Source: Colwellia sp. 1_MG-2023
Lineage (GTDB): Bacteria; Pseudomonadota; Gammaproteobacteria; Enterobacterales; Alteromonadaceae
Length of the DNA: 64,000 nt
Reading direction: 5' to 3'
Assembly: GCF_030546755.1 (NCBI RefSeq)
Contig: NZ_JAUOPE010000001.1
Coordinates: 248,001 to 312,000, forward strand
A program made the position numbers and the translations under genes. Positions 29,141 to 39,905 of the stretch are shown here, one piece after another. The notes under the pieces were generated by a model. That model did not search any database and was not told the origin of the DNA. It saw only the letters and a list, made by a program, of their open reading frames with translations. How positions within the stretch are numbered: position 1 is the stretch's first letter; the number at the start of each line of letters is the position of its first letter.

Positions 29141-29476
29141 CTATACTTGCATCGACATAATTTCTTTATATGCTTCTACAAATTTATTGCGTATTTGCAC
29201 GGTAGCATCAAACGCTATACCCGCTTTGGATGCTGTGATCATCGTATCCGCTAACGTAACGCTTCTATCACCCATTTCAAATGCATTGCGTTTTTCTTTA
29301 GCTTCTTGTTGTACATCATTGACGGCATTAACGGCTTGTTTAAGCATGCTGCCAAAGTCGCTCGTTGATTGATTAACGGGCGTGATATTGTTTTCAAGAT
29401 TTGACATACGATTGCCCGTCGCTTCAAGCTGCATACTTTGCATTTGGGCATAAAGTGAATTCGTTTTGATATCCAT
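29141..29476 (-). CDS. fliE: FliE, MS-ring/rod junction protein
   Basis: FliE links the MS-ring to the rod. At 111 residues it is the usual size. The C-terminal half carries the family core (FGSMLKQAVNAVNDVQQEAKEKRNAFEMGDRSVTLADTMITASKAGIAFDATVQIRNKFVEAYKEIMSMQV), which is diagnostic. It is the first gene of the fliEFGHIJ transcript, with a strong sigma-54 element 53 bp upstream. Confidence 0.96.
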   Translation of the reverse strand: MDIKTNSLYAQMQSMQLEATGNRMSNLENNITPVNQSTSDFGSMLKQAVNAVNDVQQEAKEKRNAFEMGDRSVTLADTMITASKAGIAFDATVQIRNKFVEAYKEIMSMQV

Positions 29477-29528
29477 GTTTTTCTCGCTTGTGTCAATATT
29501 TTGTATATTTAACGCTATAACGGGTTAC

Positions 29529-29544
29529 TGCAAACAAGGTGCCA
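29529..29544 (-). promoter_or_regulatory. Sigma-54 promoter element for the fliE operon
   Basis: Minus-strand TGGCACCTTGTTTGCA is a perfect match to TGGCAC-N5-TTGCW. It predicts a start about 40 nt before the fliE ATG. It lies in the 321-bp gap between flrC and fliE, which otherwise contains only the flrC terminator. FlrC is the likely activator. Confidence 0.82.
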
Positions 29545-29747
29545 AGAATTTCAAGGAAGGTTATGAGGGATAGAGCAAACAGATAATACTATAACAATCA
29601 AAAGGTTAAAATAAAAAAACAAAAATCAACATAGAAGATGAAGTTGACTTAATGTGGATAAGTTTTGTTTGGCATACTCAAAAAACTAACCAGCTGAGAG
29701 CTTTCTTAGACGATAAATCGCGCAAAAATCTTACATATTAAACATGC

Positions 29748-29780
29748 AAAAAACACCAACAACTAAGCGCTGTTGATGTT
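29748..29780 (-). terminator. Rho-independent terminator after flrC
   Basis: On the minus strand AACATCAACA pairs with TGTTGGTGTT (10 bp, one G-U) across a 9-nt loop, and a T-run follows. It begins 17 bp after the flrC stop and separates the regulator transcript from the fliE promoter. Confidence 0.7.
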
Positions 29781-29797
29781 CATATCATTAGGGCGTG

Positions 29798-31138
29798 TTA
29801 TGCCGGTATTTGTATGCCTGAATCTCGCATGCGCGCAATTTTATAACGCAAGGTACGAGGGCTAATACCCAGTCGTTCTGCGACATCTTTTCGACTACCT
29901 TGGCAGGCTTGTAAAGTATCAAGAATAATTTGGTGCTCTTGTAACTTTAATTCATTACCTAACTTATCTTCACTGATGGTTTCTGATGGGGTTTCAATCA
30001 ATACCGGTGTATCAAAATTTTCAATGAGTAAATCACTTGAATCAATTTTTTGCTCACTATGTAAAATTAAGGCTCGTTGTACAACATTGTCGAGTTCTCG
30101 CACATTACCAGGCCAATGATAGGCAAGTAATTTACTACGCGCAGCCGAGGTGAAATCAGGGATCGCATCACCATTTTTTTGACATAAACGTTCAACTAAA
30201 TGTTTAGCAAGCGGAATGATATCGTCTCTTCGATCAGCTAGCGCTAACCAAGTTAATGGAAATACATTTAATCGATAATATAAATCTTCACGAAAAACAC
30301 CTGCTTTAACCGCTTCTTTTAAATCGCGATTACTGGTAGCGATCACACGCACATCTAAATTGATGGTTTTTCTACCCGCTAAGCGTTCAACTTCGCGCTC
30401 TTGCAGTACTCGAAGAATTTTAGCTTGTAGGGCTAAATCCATTTCGGTTATTTCATCCAGTAAAATCGTACCACCTTGGGCTTGTTCAAATTTACCAGGG
30501 CACGCTTGTACTGCGCCTGTAAACGCCCCTTTCTCATAACCAAATAAGGTAGCTTCTAGCATATTCTCTGGAATTGCAGCACAATTTATCGCGACAAAAG
30601 GTTGCTCATGTCTGGCTGAATTATAATGAACATATTGAGCAAGTACTTCCTTACCTGAGCCACTAGGACCAAGCACCATAACGGAAGCGTCCGTAGTCGC
30701 CACTTTTTTAGCTAAAGTTAATAATTCAATGCTTTTTTTATCAGCAACCACAGGTTCAAAAACATCTTGCGTTTGCAGTGGCACATATTGATTGACCATA
30801 TTTAGCAACACTTCAGGCGCAAAAGGTTTTGCCATGTAGTTACTTGCACCATCTTTAATTGCTTGAACCGCATCATCGATAGTGCCATACGCTGTCATGA
30901 TCAGCATTGGCATTTTAGGGTATGCAGATTTTATGCTCTTAAGTAAAGATAAACCTGACATTCCGCCCATTTGCACGTCACTAACGACTAGATCAACTGA
31001 TTGATTCTTCAGTAATAACAATGCGGTTTCACCTGAGTCTGCTTCCACACATTGATAGCCCGCTAAATGTAGTGTATCAACTAATGCTTCGCGCAAACCT
31101 TCGTCATCTTCTACCACTAATATTTTACTCTGAGTCAT
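29798..31138 (-). CDS. flrC: FlrC, sigma-54-dependent flagellar response regulator
   Basis: FlrC is phosphorylated by FlrB and activates sigma-54 promoters of class III flagellar genes. It has a receiver domain (ILVVEDDEGLREALVDTL; phospho-acceptor Asp in LVVSDVQMGG), an AAA+ domain (Walker A GPSGSGKEVLAQ; sigma-54 contact loop GAFTGA; WPGNVRELDNVV), and a C-terminal Fis-type helix (GSRKDVAERLGISPRTLRYKIARMR). The frame opens at 31183, but AGGAG lies 7 nt before ATG 31138, giving a normal receiver N-terminus (MTQSKILVVED). The start overlaps the end of flrB by 14 nt. Confidence 0.95.
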   Translation of the reverse strand: MTQSKILVVEDDEGLREALVDTLHLAGYQCVEADSGETALLLLKNQSVDLVVSDVQMGGMSGLSLLKSIKSAYPKMPMLIMTAYGTIDDAVQAIKDGASNYMAKPFAPEVLLNMVNQYVPLQTQDVFEPVVADKKSIELLTLAKKVATTDASVMVLGPSGSGKEVLAQYVHYNSARHEQPFVAINCAAIPENMLEATLFGYEKGAFTGAVQACPGKFEQAQGGTILLDEITEMDLALQAKILRVLQEREVERLAGRKTINLDVRVIATSNRDLKEAVKAGVFREDLYYRLNVFPLTWLALADRRDDIIPLAKHLVERLCQKNGDAIPDFTSAARSKLLAYHWPGNVRELDNVVQRALILHSEQKIDSSDLLIENFDTPVLIETPSETISEDKLGNELKLQEHQIILDTLQACQGSRKDVAERLGISPRTLRYKIARMRDSGIQIPA

Positions 31139-32330
31139 GCGCATTCTCCTGTGGTAAGTTAAATTCACTTTCAGTACTTGCACTGGTTTCCGACAAGTTT
31201 TTATTGACTAATAAAGGTAACTTAAGACAAAAATGTGCACCTTCATTAGGTTTACTTAATAAATGAACCGTACCTTGGTGAGCTTGAGCAACCGATTTCA
31301 CCACGGCTAAGCCTAAACCTGTGCCTTGTACCCTTGAGGTATAAAAAGGCTCAAAAATTTTATCCGCCAATTCGGCACTAATACCCTTGCCATTATCTTT
31401 CACACTGATGTAAGCATACTGGTCGTGGCAATAAGACGATATTTGCACTTCTGCATTCGTTTTAATGACTTCTAAGCTATTGTGGATAAGGTTTTGAATC
31501 GCACCGGTTAAGGCACTTTTATTACCTAGAATATGACAATCATCAGGGCAAGGTTGAAAAGTAATGTTCGCCTGAGCTTTTTCAATCAAAGCTTCTAATC
31601 CTGAAGTAGAATCACTGACTAACTCGTTAATGGATAACGGCTCTACAACTTGTTGTTGACCGCTTTTGGCAAAGAGCAACATATCATTGACTTGTTGCTC
31701 TAAGTCTTGCAAACGTGACATAAGCTTATCTTGAAAATTATCACGGTCTTGGTCTTGTAATTTTTTGTTCTTAAGGTTAGCGCCATATAACATTGCTGCC
31801 GATAATGGCGTACGAATTTGATGCGCTAATTTAGACACCATTTGTCCTAACGAAGATAAACGTTGTAATTGACTTAACTTATCTTGTAGTAAACGAGTTT
31901 CCGTTAAATCAGTGATCATGATCAATTGACCCGGCTGATCTTCTAAAGCAGAAATTTCTAACTTGACACGTCTTCCGTCATTTAATGACACTTCATGCCA
32001 ATCATCAGCACGTGGTTTAAAAGAACGACGAATAACGTCGAACCACGGGTAACCTAAAATAGGTTCATTTAATAATTTACTGGCAATTTTATTGATTTTA
32101 ACCACAACGCCATCGCCATCAAGCATGATCATACCGGTAGGCATTGCATCAATAATTTTCTCTAATTGGCTAGACTGTTTTCTAAGATGAGGTAATTCAC
32201 CTTTATAAGATTCTTTTTGTAAACCTGAAGTAGCGTGCAGGTGCGACTGTTCAATAAACGGAAAGACCGTTTGATGATGCGAACTGCTAGTACCACTGTT
32301 TGTAGTTTGATTTGAATAGGCAACGACCAT
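31125..32330 (-). CDS. flrB: FlrB, flagellar sensor histidine kinase
   Basis: FlrB phosphorylates FlrC. The 401-residue protein lacks transmembrane helices, so it is cytosolic. Residues about 55-145 form a PAS domain (LEKIIDAMPTGMIMLDGDGVVVKIN), followed by the HisKA helix with the phospho-accepting His (LAHQIRTPLSAAMLYG) and the HATPase domain (N box, VKDNGKGISAELADKIFEPF, GTGLGLAVVKSVAQAH). The first 45 residues are Ser/His/Gln-rich and unlike any domain I know. A sigma-54 promoter lies at 32367-32382. Confidence 0.93.
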   Translation of the reverse strand: MVVAYSNQTTNSGTSSSHHQTVFPFIEQSHLHATSGLQKESYKGELPHLRKQSSQLEKIIDAMPTGMIMLDGDGVVVKINKIASKLLNEPILGYPWFDVIRRSFKPRADDWHEVSLNDGRRVKLEISALEDQPGQLIMITDLTETRLLQDKLSQLQRLSSLGQMVSKLAHQIRTPLSAAMLYGANLKNKKLQDQDRDNFQDKLMSRLQDLEQQVNDMLLFAKSGQQQVVEPLSINELVSDSTSGLEALIEKAQANITFQPCPDDCHILGNKSALTGAIQNLIHNSLEVIKTNAEVQISSYCHDQYAYISVKDNGKGISAELADKIFEPFYTSRVQGTGLGLAVVKSVAQAHQGTVHLLSKPNEGAHFCLKLPLLVNKNLSETSASTESEFNLPQENAHDSE

Positions 32331-32366
32331 AATGCTTCACTCGGTTTACTAATATCAACCTGATAA

Positions 32367-32382
32367 AGCAGCTTTCGTGCCA
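32367..32382 (-). promoter_or_regulatory. Sigma-54 promoter element for flrBC
   Basis: Minus-strand TGGCACGAAAGCTGCT matches TGGCAC-N5-TTGCT with one mismatch (CTGCT). It lies in the flrA-flrB gap and predicts a start about 26 nt before the flrB ATG. This is where FlrA plus sigma-54 activates flrBC in Vibrio. Confidence 0.75.
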
Positions 32383-32420
32383 CCTAATAATAATCAATTA
32401 TTTCAATGCGTTATGTGGAT

Positions 32421-32477
32421 ATTCTTGAGGGTCAAGAATTTGGCTTTGAGAATTCACTGGCTTGTGCAGCCAGTGAA
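32421..32477 (-). terminator. Two tandem hairpins between flrA and flrB
   Basis: Reading past the flrA stop, the first hairpin pairs TTCACTGGC with GCCAGTGAA (9 bp, 7-nt loop, 32453-32477). The second pairs ATTCTTGA with TCAAGAAT around a GGG loop (32421-32439). Neither is followed by a clear T-run, so classical termination is uncertain. They separate the flrA transcript from the flrBC sigma-54 promoter and could terminate, attenuate or protect the flrA 3-prime end. Confidence 0.5.
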
Positions 32478-32485
32478 ATTTGAAA

Positions 32486-33967
32486 TTAAATGTCTGTTTT
32501 TTGTAACGCATATTTACGCATTTTTTCTACTAAAGTAGTTCTGCGCATGCCTAATAATTCTGCCGAACGTGCCACTACCCAGTCATTTTTATCTAGTGCT
32601 TGGGTGATTAATGACACTTCTAAATCCGCTAAGTACTCTTTTAAGTTTAAGCCTTCATTTGGTAAAACATCTACCGTATTACCACGACTTTCTTCGTCAT
32701 TAAAATCATCCGTGAAGCTATTTTCATCGTCTTCGTCATAATCAAAGCCAGCAAAAAGCTCATTAATCGCTTCTTTTTCTTGCAACTCTTCTGGGTACTC
32801 CGGCGTATATTCTTCTACATCAATATGACGATATTTATTGGGTAGTTCACTGACATTCACCACTTGCTCTGCGTACATAATGATCATACGTTCGATTAAA
32901 TTTGATAGCTCTCGGACATTACCAGACCAGGCGTGCTCTTGCAGCGAAGCTATTGCTTGCTCAGTGAAACGAACGGTTTGACCTTGGTCATGTTCAAAAC
33001 GCGTAATTAACTCTTTCAGTAATAACGGAATATCTTCTTTGCGATCGCGAAGTGCAGGCGTTTCTATTGGAAAAACATTTAAACGATAATACAAGTCTTC
33101 TCTAAATCCACCTTCTTTGATCATTTGTTCAAGGTTTTGATGAGTTGCAGCAATAACCCGAACATCGGCTTTGATACTCTTAGCGCCGCCCACTCTTTCA
33201 AAAGTACGCTCTTGCAAAACACGCAATAATTTTACTTGCATCGGCTGCGGCATATCACCTATTTCATCAAGAAATAATGTGCCACCCTCTGCCAGTTCAA
33301 AACGGCCTTTTCTGGTAGAAATGGCGCCAGTAAATGCCCCTTTTTCATGGCCAAATAATTCACTTTCTAATAAATCAGGTGGAATAGCACCACAGTTTAC
33401 GGGCACAAATGGCGCTTTATTGCGATTTGAAAGGTTATGAATATTACGCGCAACAACCTCTTTTCCTGTACCTGACTCACCTAAAATTAACACATTGGCA
33501 TGAGTTTCCGCGACCTGCTCGATTAAAAATCGTACTTGTTGCATTGGCTCACTTGAACCCACTAATGAGCGAAATAACGGGCTATTACCTGAGTTTTTAC
33601 CGTGTTTATGAGGCAGTTTATTATGGTATTGATGGCAATGGTGAACCATTTCAGTGAGCTGTGCATAATTTAATGGGGTTGTTAATTCACCAATAATATT
33701 TACACAACCTTTAACGTCGCCTTGATCAATAACATCATGAGTAATAAATGGGCAAGTTGGGTTATTTTTTACAAAATCAGCTAGTGTACTCGCAGCCGCT
33801 CCACAAAGAATAACCATTAACGTATTACTTTGCTGCTGATAAATATCAACAACTTCATCTTCTGCGCAAGTTTTATAATGCTCGCCAACAAAAGATAACA
33901 CCGTTGCTATTTGCTGACGTCTCGCGACATCATTATCAACGACAATAATATGTTTTTGTCCATGCAT
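32486..33967 (-). CDS. flrA: FlrA (FleQ-like), flagellar master regulator
   Basis: FlrA tops the polar flagellar hierarchy and activates flrBC with sigma-54. The N-terminal FleQ-type receiver-like domain ([28 protein letters not shown]) lacks the phospho-acceptor Asp (VILCG instead), as expected for FleQ. The AAA+ domain has Walker [14 protein letters not shown], the GAFTGA loop, and Walker [11 protein letters not shown]. An acidic spacer leads to the Fis-type HTH ([25 protein letters not shown]). The frame opens at 34021, but I choose ATG 33967 by comparison with FleQ N-termini; no strong ribosome binding site decides it. Such proteins bind cyclic-di-GMP in Pseudomonas and Vibrio. Confidence 0.93.
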   Translation of the reverse strand: MHGQKHIIVVDNDVARRQQIATVLSFVGEHYKTCAEDEVVDIYQQQSNTLMVILCGAAASTLADFVKNNPTCPFITHDVIDQGDVKGCVNIIGELTTPLNYAQLTEMVHHCHQYHNKLPHKHGKNSGNSPLFRSLVGSSEPMQQVRFLIEQVAETHANVLILGESGTGKEVVARNIHNLSNRNKAPFVPVNCGAIPPDLLESELFGHEKGAFTGAISTRKGRFELAEGGTLFLDEIGDMPQPMQVKLLRVLQERTFERVGGAKSIKADVRVIAATHQNLEQMIKEGGFREDLYYRLNVFPIETPALRDRKEDIPLLLKELITRFEHDQGQTVRFTEQAIASLQEHAWSGNVRELSNLIERMIIMYAEQVVNVSELPNKYRHIDVEEYTPEYPEELQEKEAINELFAGFDYDEDDENSFTDDFNDEESRGNTVDVLPNEGLNLKEYLADLEVSLITQALDKNDWVVARSAELLGMRRTTLVEKMRKYALQKTDI

Positions 33968-34170
33968 AATGCTTTGATAACCAATTAGTTTTAACTTAAT
34001 ACTTAGATTGTAACGAGCCATTTAAATTTATCAACAAACTTTTGACGCTTTTCCTTTTTAAAGTCATTAAATTGACTTATCGCTCTTTACAATGACAAGG
34101 GTATTAATAATGTTTGAGACTACCATCACTTAACCATTATTTTATTTACTCGTGCAAGCTTTTAAATAAT

Positions 34171-34186
34171 TGGTTCGAATTATGCT
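34171..34186 (+). promoter_or_regulatory. Possible sigma-54 element upstream of the 97-residue ORF
   Basis: Plus-strand TGGTTCGAATTATGCT keeps -24 TGG, correct spacing and TGCT at -12, with two mismatches in the -24 block and one in the -12 block. It would start transcription near 34198, just before the palindrome at 34209-34230. Weaker than the other sigma-54 sites in this window. Confidence 0.35.
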
Positions 34187-34208
34187 TTAAAGCTCTTTAT
34201 ATACACAT

Positions 34209-34230
34209 GCATGACAATTAATTGTCATGC
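34209..34230. promoter_or_regulatory. 22-bp perfect palindrome, possible operator
   Basis: Each half is GCATGACAATT or its exact complement, giving a perfect 22-bp inverted repeat with no spacer. It is centred about 38 bp before the ORF at 34258 and about 250 bp before divergent flrA. No T-run follows it, so it is not a terminator. It looks like a site for a dimeric DNA-binding protein. Confidence 0.6.
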
Positions 34231-34257
34231 TTAGATCAGATATAAAGCGAGTTCGAT

Positions 34258-34551
34258 ATGTTTGTAATGACAGGTTATGCAAAATGTACCCTTGAAAATC
34301 ATGAAAAATTTGAAAAAGGTAATAGGCACAATATCGGCCTTTTTACGCTTGACAATGATCACCAAAACAACATCAGTCAAATAAAACAATTTATTCAAAA
34401 TTTAGGCTGGGACTCAGTAGAGTTTTTTCTCACAGAAGAAATTAAAGATAGCACAAGCATTAAACACGAAGTTGTGAAACAAGGAATGGCAAGAGCATAT
34501 AAAAATGGTCAGTCATTAATTGTCGATGATACACCTATACATTTACACTAA
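34258..34551 (+). CDS. Hypothetical 97-residue protein next to flrA
   Basis: I do not recognise this protein. It has 97 residues, no signal peptide or membrane helix, and mixed alpha/beta character (HNIGLFTLDNDH, FIQNLGWDSVEFFLTEEIKD, GMARAYKNGQSLIVDDTPIHL). Codon usage looks like its neighbours. It is divergent from flrA and separated from pseB by about 220 bp, so it is probably its own transcript. A weak sigma-54-like element and a 22-bp palindrome lie upstream. The clean frame and regulatory-looking leader argue that it is a real gene. Confidence 0.65.
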   Translation: MFVMTGYAKCTLENHEKFEKGNRHNIGLFTLDNDHQNNISQIKQFIQNLGWDSVEFFLTEEIKDSTSIKHEVVKQGMARAYKNGQSLIVDDTPIHLH

Positions 34552-34738
34552 GTTTCACTGAATAATGGATAGTTGAATACCAATATTCATGTTAATTAAA
34601 CATTAAGCTTAACAATAATATACAGTTAGCTAAAAAACGGTTGTCTCTATTTAAAGATAAGCACATAATTTACTTAATACTATGTGGCTAACACTTCATA
34701 CACTTGATAATGTAATTTAAAAAGTGATGCTTAACTAG

Positions 34739-36932
<2,194 letters not shown>

Positions 36933-36936
<4 letters not shown>

Positions 36937-37808
36937 GGCTTGCTCTAGGGACAGTTCAATTTGGTCTTGACTATGGTATCAACAACATAGAGGGAAAAAC
37001 GTCGACCAAAGAATGTCACAATATATTATCTTTAGCTAAAAAGTCAGGCATTTCTACCCTTGATACATCTTGTAGTTATGGCAATGCTGAATCGGTCATA
37101 GGTAATTATCCTAAGGTAGCCGATCAGTTTCAAATTATCACTAAAACACCGGCTTTTGCAGAAGCAACTATTACCTCACAACACATCCGTTTATTGTCGG
37201 CATCCCTAGCACGTTCCGCTGCTTTGCTTAATTCTCCAATACTTGATGGTGTACTTGTCCATCAATGTGATGACTTATTTAAACCCGGTGGTGAAACAAT
37301 ATATCAAGCACTTCAACATCAAAAGGCGTTAGGTAAAATAAAGAAAATTGGTGTGTCTGTGTACCATAAAAAGCAAATTGAACAAGTAATCAATCATTTT
37401 GATATCGATATTATTCAACTCCCTATTAATATTTTCGACCAACGATTATTACACAATGGTACTTTAATTAAATTAGCAGAACGAAATATTGAAGTACATG
37501 CCCGTTCAGTTTTCTTACAAGGACTGTTTTTTACTGAACCTGAAACTTTACCTGACTTTTTTAATTCAGCAAAAAAGCCGTTATTCGCATTAAAAAAACA
37601 TGCTGAACAACAAGGAACTTCTATCGCTGAATTAGCTTTAGGATTTATTAAAAGTATCCCGCAAATAAAAGAAGTCGTTTGTGGTGTAAACACACAATTA
37701 CAACTTCAAGAGCTTATTAAAGCATTTAACACTAAGGTAGAGCTGAGCAATATCAGTAAATTTTCACTCGCTGATGAAAGTATTTTATCACCGGTAAATT
37801 GGCCATAA
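36933..37808 (+). CDS. Aldo/keto reductase family protein
   Basis: A 291-residue aldo/keto reductase. The likely tetrad is visible: Asp and Tyr in STLDTSCSYGNAE, Lys in QIITKTPAF, and His in GVLVHQCDD. It begins MRLALGTVQFGLDYGIN, a start typical of the AKR subgroup found in surface-sugar clusters. It is coupled by a 4-nt overlap to pseC, so it is expected to act on the same sugar or on the acyl group attached to it. No step of the standard six-enzyme pseudaminic acid pathway needs an AKR, so its substrate is unknown. Confidence 0.85.
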
Positions 37809-37823
37809 CATAGGACGAAAAAA

Positions 37824-38936
37824 ATGGATAATCAAACAAACAAAAAGTTTATTTATGGCGCGTCTTACTTAGGTATTGCTTTAGCTGAATTATTTGATGA
37901 ACAACATATCGAATATGAATTTATCGATGCTTACGCACCAAGAGATAGAGTCTTAGGTAAGTACATGTTTCGCCCTGAAGAAATAACGGCTAAAGATAAA
38001 ACTGAGGCAACGATATATATTGCCGTTTTATTACCTCCTTTAGCACCTGATGTTGACGAAGTACTTTATAAAGAGTTATCAAATATGGGGTTTGCAAATT
38101 TAATCCCCCCTTTTGAAGTTATGGCTATATTTCCAGAGGCACTAAAAAAGGTTGCTTCAGACGGGTTACTATGGCGTAAACCTGATGATGAAGATTACAT
38201 AAATCAGCAAGCCTTTGAAACTGTCATTCAATATTTTGATGATGATAGAAGTAAAAACTTATTAGAAAATATCTATAATTTCAGAAAAAACTGTGATGTT
38301 AAAAATTACATAAAAACAGATTTTGGTGAAGAGTATTTCCCTGAAAATATAAATTTGTCCGCAGGGTTCAAAGCGCTTCATGTATTGGATTGTGGCGCAT
38401 TCGATGGTGACACTATTACACAATTTTTCAATAAGTTAGGTAATAGCATAATCTCATATAAAGCATTTGAGCCTGAGTTAGAAAATTATAATCAACTCGT
38501 AAAAGTTGCGACCAATGTTAAGAAAAACTATGCGAAAGCAAGCATTAACTGTTTTCCAATGGGGGTGGGTAATACAAATAAAGTTATTCGCTTTTCTTCA
38601 GGAGATGGCGCCGCTTCACATATAAGTGATGAGGGTGATTGTGAAATATTTATTGTCAAACTTGACGATAGCTTTGCTTGTTCTGAAGTCAACTTGATCA
38701 AAATAGATGTTGAAGGAGCTGATTTAGACGTAATAAACGGCGCCAGTAATATAATCAAGCAGCAAAAACCTAATATCGCCGTATCATGCTATCATCACCC
38801 GGCACATATCTGGCAAATTCCTCAAGCTTTAAAAGCATTAAATCCAAATTATCAAATGTACCTTAGACAGCATGGACACCATGGCTTTGAATTAACCCTA
38901 TACTGTATTGATAAAAGTCGTATAAATAACACATAA
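37824..38936 (+). CDS. FkbM-family methyltransferase with N-terminal Rossmann-like domain
   Basis: The C-terminal half (about 190-370) is an FkbM-type SAM methyltransferase: motif I LHVLDCGAFDGDTITQFF, LIKIDVEGADLDVINGA, and the terminal beta-strand region HGFELTLYCI. The N-terminal 110 residues (KKFIYGASYLGIALAELFDE) look like a nucleotide- or cofactor-binding Rossmann unit. FkbM enzymes O-methylate sugars and are common in glycan clusters. Methylation of the flagellin sugar or its acyl substituent is the obvious hypothesis. It lies 15 bp after the AKR gene. Confidence 0.85.
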   Translation: MDNQTNKKFIYGASYLGIALAELFDEQHIEYEFIDAYAPRDRVLGKYMFRPEEITAKDKTEATIYIAVLLPPLAPDVDEVLYKELSNMGFANLIPPFEVMAIFPEALKKVASDGLLWRKPDDEDYINQQAFETVIQYFDDDRSKNLLENIYNFRKNCDVKNYIKTDFGEEYFPENINLSAGFKALHVLDCGAFDGDTITQFFNKLGNSIISYKAFEPELENYNQLVKVATNVKKNYAKASINCFPMGVGNTNKVIRFSSGDGAASHISDEGDCEIFIVKLDDSFACSEVNLIKIDVEGADLDVINGASNIIKQQKPNIAVSCYHHPAHIWQIPQALKALNPNYQMYLRQHGHHGFELTLYCIDKSRINNT

Positions 38937-38966
38937 TTTTAACCCTATAACTTAACAGGTAATACT

Positions 38967-39794
38967 ATGTTTCTTAGAATTACACCTTGGATTGCTGACG
39001 CTTCAATTCACTTTTTAAATAATTTATTTAAGTGGTATCCCGATTTAATTAAGCAAAAACTATCTGTTTTAGAATGGGGTGGCGGAAACTCAACGATATA
39101 TTTCTTACAAAAAAAATGCCAAGTATTAACGATTGAAAGTGATGATGCTTTTATTAGTGATTTATGTTTATTAGCAGAAAAATCAGGATTTTCTGTAAAA
39201 GTAACAAACAATATAAAGCAAGCAATGGCTGCCTATGAACACTTTGATCTGACAATATTAAAAGCACAAGATTACAGTGAAATTGGCGATATTATCTTTG
39301 AATTCAAGGCTTGGTCAATTGTTGTTAACGACGGTATATCACGAAAACAAGTAATAGAAGCTATTAGCGCAAAAGCAACTCAAGCCATCGTTGTTCTAGA
39401 TAATGGAGAATATTGCGCCAACTGGGGACGTTTAGCTCGAAGTAGCGGTAAAACTGAAACGGTAAGAGCATTCAGAAAGTTTATTAGAAATCCTAGCTGG
39501 CAAAAGGTGTTATTTGAACAAAGTGAAGGACGTTGCGGTCATGGCAGTGCCGATCATACCGGTTGGGAAAGCCCTAATCGCCAAATAACCGGAATACATT
39601 GGCAGCAAGATCACCTTTTATCAACGTTAATGGTTACCCAGATAGGTCTACCTTTAGTCAATTTGGCTGGTGAAGATGACGAAGACTTAAATTCGGTTGA
39701 AGAACGCTGTCCCTTTGATTGGGAAGAAAACAAATGGGCAATTGAAGAATACCCAGAAACTTTAGATTTAAAACTAACACGTCGATTTGATTAA
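38967..39794 (+). CDS. Putative SAM-methyltransferase-like protein in glycan cluster
   Basis: A 275-residue protein that I do not recognise as a characterised family. VLEWGGGNSTIYFLQKKCQVLTIESDD looks like SAM motif I plus the acidic loop after beta-2, so a class I methyltransferase fold is likely. The C-terminal third (GRCGHGSADHTGWESPNRQITGIHWQQDHLL; PFDWEENKWAIEEYPETLDL) is unusual and rich in Trp, His and acidic residues. There is no signal peptide. It follows the FkbM gene by 30 bp and is probably co-transcribed. Substrate unknown. Confidence 0.6.
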   Translation: MFLRITPWIADASIHFLNNLFKWYPDLIKQKLSVLEWGGGNSTIYFLQKKCQVLTIESDDAFISDLCLLAEKSGFSVKVTNNIKQAMAAYEHFDLTILKAQDYSEIGDIIFEFKAWSIVVNDGISRKQVIEAISAKATQAIVVLDNGEYCANWGRLARSSGKTETVRAFRKFIRNPSWQKVLFEQSEGRCGHGSADHTGWESPNRQITGIHWQQDHLLSTLMVTQIGLPLVNLAGEDDEDLNSVEERCPFDWEENKWAIEEYPETLDLKLTRRFD

Positions 39795-39905
39795 TTACTA
39801 TTTAATTGGGCTTAACAGGAGAGTCGAAATATTCGAAAACATTAAACTTTTTTATATTTCTACCGATATAAACCTAAGGTATCTGTGTAAAAGAGTAATA
39901 AAAGA

